Program-made: the position numbers and the translations under genes
Source: Variovorax boronicumulans
Lineage (GTDB): Bacteria > Pseudomonadota > Gammaproteobacteria > Burkholderiales > Burkholderiaceae_C
Reading direction: 5' to 3'
Assembly (NCBI RefSeq): GCF_029892485.1
Contig: NZ_JARXVG010000009.1
Location: 232,583-296,582, forward strand
Length of the DNA: 64,000 nucleotides
Notes under the pieces: generated by a model
What the model was told of the DNA's origin: nothing
What the model saw: only the letters and a program-made list of their open reading frames with translations
The model's database searches: none
Shown here: one piece after another, positions 59,440 to 64,000 of the stretch
How the letters are laid out: each line of letters begins with the position of its first letter
Position numbering within the stretch: the first letter of the stretch is position 1

Positions 59440-61500
59440 CTAGAGAAAATAGTCGAAGTCGCGTTCGTCGCCGTGGCGGCGGCGCACCACGAAGATGTGT
59501 GCGGGTGCGCTGTGCGGATCGAGGCGCACGTAGTGCCAGTCGCCCTGCCAGGTGAAGCGCTGGTTGCTCAGCAGGTCGTGCATCTGGAACGCCTGGCCGT
59601 TCTTCACGCCGATGCTCGCGGGCTCCAGCCCGATCCAGCCCGACTGCACGTTGTGCGGATCGAGGTTGACCACGGTGACGACGATGTTGTCGCCGCCCGG
59701 CGAGGCCTTGGCATAGGCCAGCAGCTGGTCGTTTTCCACATGCAGGAAGCGCAGGCCGCGGTCCCACTGCAGCGCCGGGTTCTCGCGGCGGATGCGGTTC
59801 ACCCGCGCGATGAAGGGCGCCAGGCTTTCGGGGTCGTCGTGGTTCCAGTGGCGCAGCTGGTACTTCTCGGAGTTCAGGTATTCCTCGCTGCCCGCGCCGC
59901 GCGGCAGGTGCTCGCGCAGCTCGTAGGCCGGCCCGTAGATGCCGTAGTTGGCCGCCAGCGTGGCCGCCAGCACCAGCCGCGACATGAACACCGCGCTTTC
60001 TCCGCCCTGCAGTTGCTCGTGCAGGATGTCCGGCGTGTTGGGCCAGGCATTGGGGCGGAAGTAGTCGATGCCCGGCGCGGTCGAGAGTTCGGTGAAGTAT
60101 TCCTGCAGCTCCGCCTTGGTGTTGCGCCAGGTGAAGTAGGTGTAGCTTTGCGAGAAGCCCAGCTTCGCGAGCCGGTGCATCACCTTCGGCCGCGTGAACG
60201 CCTCGGCCAGGAAGATCGTGTCGGGATGCTCGCGCTTGATCTCGCCGATGACCCACTCCCAGAACGGGAAGGCCTTGGTGTGCGGGTTGTCGACGCGGAA
60301 GATGCGCACGCCCTGCCCGATCCAGTGGTCGAACACGCTCTTGAGTTCGGCCCACAGGCCGCGCCAGTCCTCGCACTCGAAGTTGAACGGATAGATGTCC
60401 TGGTACTTCTTGGGCGGGTTTTCGGCGTACTGCACGGTGCCGTCGGGGCGCCAGCGGAACCAGTCCGGATGCGCCTTCACGTAGGGATGGTCGGGCGCGC
60501 ACTGGAAGGCGATGTCCAGCGCGATCTCCAGGCCGTGCTCGGCCGCCCGCGCGAGCAGATGGCGAAAGTCTTCCTCGGTGCCTAGCGCCGGCAGGATCGA
60601 CTTGTGTCCGCCCTCCGCCGCGCCGATGGCCCAGGGGCTGCCCACGTCTTCGGGGCCGGCTTCGAGCGCATTGTTCGGGCCCTTGCGCTGCAGGCGGCCG
60701 ACCGGATGGATGGGCGGGAAGTACAGCACGTCGAAGCCCATCGCGGCGATGCCGGGCAGGCGCGCTTCCACATCCCTGAAGGTGCCGTGCACGCCGGGCT
60801 CGGTGCCGGCCGAACGCGGAAAGAGTTCGTACCAGGTGCTGAAGCGGGCCCGCTCGCGGTCCGCGAACAGCGGCAGCTCGACCGGATGGCGCACTGCATG
60901 CCGGCGATCGGGATGGCGGCGCACCAGTTCGGCGTATTCGTCGTCGAGCGCCAGCGCCTTCAGCGATGTCATGTCGGCGCCCGGGTTGGCGGCCGTCGCA
61001 TCGAGCTCGGTGGCCCAACGCTGCAGCCCGACCCGGTCGCTGCCCTCGGCGCGGGCGGCCGCGGCGGCGATTTCGAGCGCACCGACCTGCGCGGCGATGC
61101 GCACGTCCTGCGGGTCCACGCGGCGGGTCATCTCGTGGCGCCACGATTCGAACGGATCGACCCAGGCCACGACGGTGTAGACATAGCGGCCCACCGACGG
61201 CGGCGAGAACGCGGCCTCCCACACATCGTTGCCGAGCGGCTTCATCGGCACTTCGCGAAAGTCCTTCTGGTCGTGCCCGCGCCAGCACAGCTGCACGCGA
61301 AGCACGTCGTGCCCGTCGGTGAAGCAATGCGCGCGCACCGCGACGCGTTCGCCGGCGACGCACTTGACGGCGAAGCGGCCGTTGTCCACGTTGGGCAGCA
61401 CCGCATCGATGACGGCGCGCGAGGCGCCGTGCTCGAAGCCGATGCCCGCATCGTTGCCGCCCGCGGCCGCCGGCGTCTTGGTCGAGAAAATGTTCTTCAT
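59440..61500 (-). CDS. glgE: Alpha-1,4-glucan:maltose-1-phosphate maltosyltransferase GlgE
   Basis: 686 aa, GH13_3 enzyme that adds maltose units from maltose 1-phosphate to alpha-1,4-glucan. Family marks are the N-terminal domain (GRFAVKCVAGERVAVRAHCFTDG), FSTWYELFPRSAG, FPPIHPVGRLQRKGPNN, FRVDNPHTKAFPFWEWVI (nucleophile Asp) and FLAEAFTRPKVMHRLAKLGF. It receives maltose 1-phosphate from the TreS-maltokinase fusion and hands linear glucan to GlgB. Start at 61500 overlaps the glgB stop by one base. The first residues of the longer in-frame extension belong to glgB antisense. Confidence 0.96.
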   Translation of the reverse strand: MKNIFSTKTPAAAGGNDAGIGFEHGASRAVIDAVLPNVDNGRFAVKCVAGERVAVRAHCFTDGHDVLRVQLCWRGHDQKDFREVPMKPLGNDVWEAAFSPPSVGRYVYTVVAWVDPFESWRHEMTRRVDPQDVRIAAQVGALEIAAAAARAEGSDRVGLQRWATELDATAANPGADMTSLKALALDDEYAELVRRHPDRRHAVRHPVELPLFADRERARFSTWYELFPRSAGTEPGVHGTFRDVEARLPGIAAMGFDVLYFPPIHPVGRLQRKGPNNALEAGPEDVGSPWAIGAAEGGHKSILPALGTEEDFRHLLARAAEHGLEIALDIAFQCAPDHPYVKAHPDWFRWRPDGTVQYAENPPKKYQDIYPFNFECEDWRGLWAELKSVFDHWIGQGVRIFRVDNPHTKAFPFWEWVIGEIKREHPDTIFLAEAFTRPKVMHRLAKLGFSQSYTYFTWRNTKAELQEYFTELSTAPGIDYFRPNAWPNTPDILHEQLQGGESAVFMSRLVLAATLAANYGIYGPAYELREHLPRGAGSEEYLNSEKYQLRHWNHDDPESLAPFIARVNRIRRENPALQWDRGLRFLHVENDQLLAYAKASPGGDNIVVTVVNLDPHNVQSGWIGLEPASIGVKNGQAFQMHDLLSNQRFTWQGDWHYVRLDPHSAPAHIFVVRRRHGDERDFDYFL

Positions 61501-63389
61501 CAGGGACGGTGCTCCAGGATCAGGGTCGAAAGCGGCGGCAAGGTGAGGCAAACGGAGTGCCTGCGGCCATGCGAGCGCACGGGCGCCGCTTCGACGCCTC
61601 CCAAATTGCCCCAACCCGCGCCGCCGAATTCGGCGGCGTCGGTGTTGATCACTTCATGCCAGCGGCCGCCCAGCGGCACGCCCATCAGGTAGTTGGTGCG
61701 CGGCACCGGCGTCATGTTGCTCACCACGAGCAGCGGCGGGCTGCCGTCGGCGGCCTTGCGCAGGAAGGCGAACACGCTCTGTTCGGCATCGTCCGCCGCG
61801 ATCCACTCGAACCCGGACGACGAGAAGTCGACCTGGTGCAGCGCGGGCGCGGCGCGGTACACGCGGTTGAGCTGCGCCACCAGGCGCTGCACGCCGCCGT
61901 GCCCTTCCTGATCGCAGACCCACCATTCGAGCTCGCCGTCGTGCGTCCATTCGCGGCGCTGGCCGAACTCGCCGCCCATGAAGAGCAGCTTCTTGCCCGG
62001 ATGCGCCCACATGAAGCCGAACAGCGCCCGCAGGTTCGCGAACTGCTGCCAGGGGTCGCCCGGCATCTTGTTGATGAGCGAACCCTTGCCGTGCACCACT
62101 TCGTCGTGGGAGAGCGGCAGCACGAAGTTCTCGTGGAAGGCATACACCAGCGAGAAGGTCAGCTTGTGGTGGTGGTACTTCCGGTTGACCGGGTCCTCTT
62201 TCATGTAGGCCAGCGTGTCGTGCATCCAGCCCATGTTCCATTTCTCGCCGAAGCCCAGGCCGTCCATGTCGGTCGGGCGCGAGACGCGCGGCCAGGCGGT
62301 CGATTCCTCGGCCACGGTGACCGTGTCGGGATGCTCGCGGTAGACCGCGCGGTTCAGCGTCTGCAGGAAGTCGATGGCCTCCAGGTTCTCGCGGCCGCCA
62401 TGGCGGTTGGGAATCCATTCGCCGTGCTTGCGCGCGTAGTCGAGGTAGAGCATCGACGCGACCGCATCCACCCGCAGGCCGTCCAGGTGATACAGGTTCA
62501 GCCAGAAGAGCCCCGACGACACCAGGAAGCTGCGCACCTCCGGCCGGCCGTAGTTGAAGATGCTGGAGCTCCACTCGGGGTGGAAGCCCTGGCGCGGATC
62601 GGCATGCTCGTACAGGTGCGTGCCGTCGAAGTAGCCCAGGCCGTGCTCGTCGGTCGGGAAGTGCGAAGGCACCCAGTCGAGCAGCACGCCGATGCCCTGC
62701 TGGTGCAGGTGGTCGACCAGGTACATGAAATCCTGCGGCGAGCCGAAGCGCGAGGTGGGCGCGAAGTAGCCGGTGGTCTGGTAGCCCCACGAGCCGTAGA
62801 ACGGATGCTCGGTCACCGGCATGAGCTCCACGTGCGTGAAGCCCATCTTCGTCACGTAGTCGGCCAGCTGGTGCGCGATTTCGCGGTAGCCGAGGAACTG
62901 GCCGTCCCTGCGGCGCCAGGAGCCCAGGTGGACTTCGTACACCGACTGCGGCGCATCGAGCGCATTGCGCGGCCCGCGGTTGGCCATCCATTCCGCATCG
63001 CCCCATTCGTACGAAAGCTCGCAGATGCGGGAGGCGGTGGCGGGCGGCGGCTCCGCGCAGAAGGCGACCGGGTCGGCCTTGTCGACGGTGTAGCCGCCGT
63101 GGCGCGAGCGGATGCGGTATTTGTAGGCCTGGCCGACGGCGGCATGGGCCACATGCCCTTGCCAGATGCCCGTGCCGTCGGAACTGGGCGTGAGCGGGTC
63201 GGCATCGCCCGACCAGTAGTTCCAGTCGCCCACCACCGACACCGACTCGGCATTGGGCGCCCACACCGCGAAATGGGCGCCGCCCTCTTCGCGGGGATGG
63301 CAGCCCAGCACGTCGTACAGGCGGGAGTGGGTTCCCTCTCGAAACAGATAAGCGTCTCGCTCGCTCTGGAGTGAATGATTCAGCGGCAC
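61500..63389 (-). CDS. glgB: 1,4-alpha-glucan branching enzyme
   Basis: 629 aa. It has the CBM48 domain (HFAVWAPNAESVSVVGDWNYW) and GH13 barrel with VYEVHLGSWRR, LLDWVPSHFPTD, GLRVDAVASMLYLDY, VAEESTAWP and LPLSHDEVVHG. It introduces alpha-1,6 branches into glucan. The start is GTG at 63387-63389, with AAGGAA upstream, so the first residue is written Met. It is one of the shorter GlgB forms, lacking the extra N-terminal domain of E. coli GlgB. It is the first gene of the glucan cluster. Upstream, 63390-63583 holds the promoter region; no box was recognised. Confidence 0.96.
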   Translation of the reverse strand: MPLNHSLQSERDAYLFREGTHSRLYDVLGCHPREEGGAHFAVWAPNAESVSVVGDWNYWSGDADPLTPSSDGTGIWQGHVAHAAVGQAYKYRIRSRHGGYTVDKADPVAFCAEPPPATASRICELSYEWGDAEWMANRGPRNALDAPQSVYEVHLGSWRRRDGQFLGYREIAHQLADYVTKMGFTHVELMPVTEHPFYGSWGYQTTGYFAPTSRFGSPQDFMYLVDHLHQQGIGVLLDWVPSHFPTDEHGLGYFDGTHLYEHADPRQGFHPEWSSSIFNYGRPEVRSFLVSSGLFWLNLYHLDGLRVDAVASMLYLDYARKHGEWIPNRHGGRENLEAIDFLQTLNRAVYREHPDTVTVAEESTAWPRVSRPTDMDGLGFGEKWNMGWMHDTLAYMKEDPVNRKYHHHKLTFSLVYAFHENFVLPLSHDEVVHGKGSLINKMPGDPWQQFANLRALFGFMWAHPGKKLLFMGGEFGQRREWTHDGELEWWVCDQEGHGGVQRLVAQLNRVYRAAPALHQVDFSSSGFEWIAADDAEQSVFAFLRKAADGSPPLLVVSNMTPVPRTNYLMGVPLGGRWHEVINTDAAEFGGAGWGNLGGVEAAPVRSHGRRHSVCLTLPPLSTLILEHRP

Positions 63390-63583
63390 GGCGTTCCTTG
63401 GATTGGGGGCCAGCGGAGCGGCTGTTCAAGGAACGACTGCGGCTCCCGCTTGGCTTGCACCCAATCTGCCGGAGCGGACGGCTCTGCCGCTAAGGCTTGC
63501 GCCGCCTCGCCGTGTCGGAGAGTTGCCCGTTGCCCGCGAGGCCGCGCTGCACGGGCGGCGAGCGCCCCATTCAGGGGCCTGCC

Positions 63584-63901
63584 TCAGGCGCTCATCGCGG
63601 CCGCTTCCTCGCGATGGCGCATTACCGGCTGGACACTGCGGCGAACGGAAAAGTCATCCAGCGTGAGCGTGATCGGGCGGCCCGGCTGGGCCCGGTACCG
63701 TGCAATGGCGACCGGCCCGATGGTGTCGAAATGCTTCTTGCAAGCGTCCAGCAGGCTGTGCCCGATTTCGCGCACGCCGAACTTGTCGTGCAGGGTTTCC
63801 TCGGAAATCTGACCCACCACGCGCACGCCGCCGGGCCCGTCAGGGTAGACCGCAAAGCGCACCGTCGCGGTGTCGAAACAATAGATGCCTTCGAAGTCCA
63901 T
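63584..63901 (-). CDS. DUF1488-family protein
   Basis: 105 aa. The sequence starts MDFEGIYCFDTATVRFAVYPDG, with GQISEETLHDKFG, LLDACKKHFDTIGPVA and ITLTLDDF, which fits DUF1488 (a small beta-rich protein of unknown role, often near stress genes). ATG 63901 has AGGAG six bases upstream, better than the ATG at 63940. It is upstream of glgB on the same strand with 194 bases between and may be a separate transcript. Confidence 0.8.
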   Translation of the reverse strand: MDFEGIYCFDTATVRFAVYPDGPGGVRVVGQISEETLHDKFGVREIGHSLLDACKKHFDTIGPVAIARYRAQPGRPITLTLDDFSVRRSVQPVMRHREEAAAMSA

Positions 63902-64000
63902 GCCTGTCTCCTTATATCTTTCGAATAGTTCAAACTTCATTGGTCGAGGTGCTGCAAAGCACGTCGATCAGTGAACGGGTTGACTCGCCACCGCGCAGCC

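Noticed and set aside
56050..60585. Open frame of about 1500 codons antisense to treS and glgE (plus strand)
   Set aside because: Same shadow effect; crosses two real genes and their intergenic gap without any domain.

Overview
The window is GC-rich (high-GC third positions, dense overlapping genes, almost no gap over 250 bases). It looks like chromosome from a betaproteobacterium of the Comamonadaceae, most like Variovorax. That placement rests on the gene complement and protein style, since no rRNA or marker gene is present. I saw no tRNA, insertion sequence, CRISPR array or prophage. No gene-free stretch exceeds 300 bases.

Layout. (1) 1-6525: the tail of a LysR regulator, an Lhr-type helicase, then an operon with a small hydrophilic protein, a Csp-type copper-storage protein and a UdgX-type uracil-DNA glycosylase. 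After these come a HiPIP and a tiny membrane protein. (2) 6616-34877: a low-oxygen/energy-stress island. It holds four universal stress protein genes, a periplasmic Do-like protease, a hemerythrin, acetate permease (ActP plus its DUF485 partner), acetyl-CoA synthetase and phosphoketolase. It also holds BON proteins, two response regulators, a PAS-GAF hybrid kinase, a Crp/Fnr regulator, a half-length ornithine-carbamoyltransferase-like protein and a complete cbb3 oxidase locus (ccoI-S, ccoN-O-Q-P, ccoG-H, a small membrane protein, hemN, a TauE/SafE-like protein). Thirteen boxes of the form TTG[A/C]-N6-[T/G]CAA precede nearly every transcription unit here, usually centred 60-73 bases before the start codon. 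(3) 34954-45834: a ribbon-helix-helix regulator with a symmetrical four-half-site operator, a PHB-depolymerase-like esterase, LigD, a second ATP-dependent DNA ligase, an ExoIII-like nuclease, a two-PAS hybrid kinase, an L,D-transpeptidase-like protein and several small proteins. (4) 45938-63901: an alpha-glucan/trehalose cluster on the minus strand: glgB, glgE, a TreS-maltokinase fusion, an MscS-like channel, glgX, treZ and a MalQ-TreY fusion. A DUF1488 protein sits upstream.

How it fits together. The box pattern suggests one Fnr/FixK-family factor drives microaerobic respiration (cbb3, HemN), carbon-saving acetyl metabolism (phosphoketolase, Acs) and stress proteins. The local Crp/Fnr protein has the Fnr-type recognition helix but lacks the usual iron-sulfur cysteines. 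The neighbouring hybrid kinase has a PAS domain with a histidine at the FixL haem position. That recalls a FixL-to-FixK logic, although this is inference. The right half combines end-joining and repair enzymes with a GlgE-type glucan/trehalose loop, a pairing that fits desiccation or osmotic survival.
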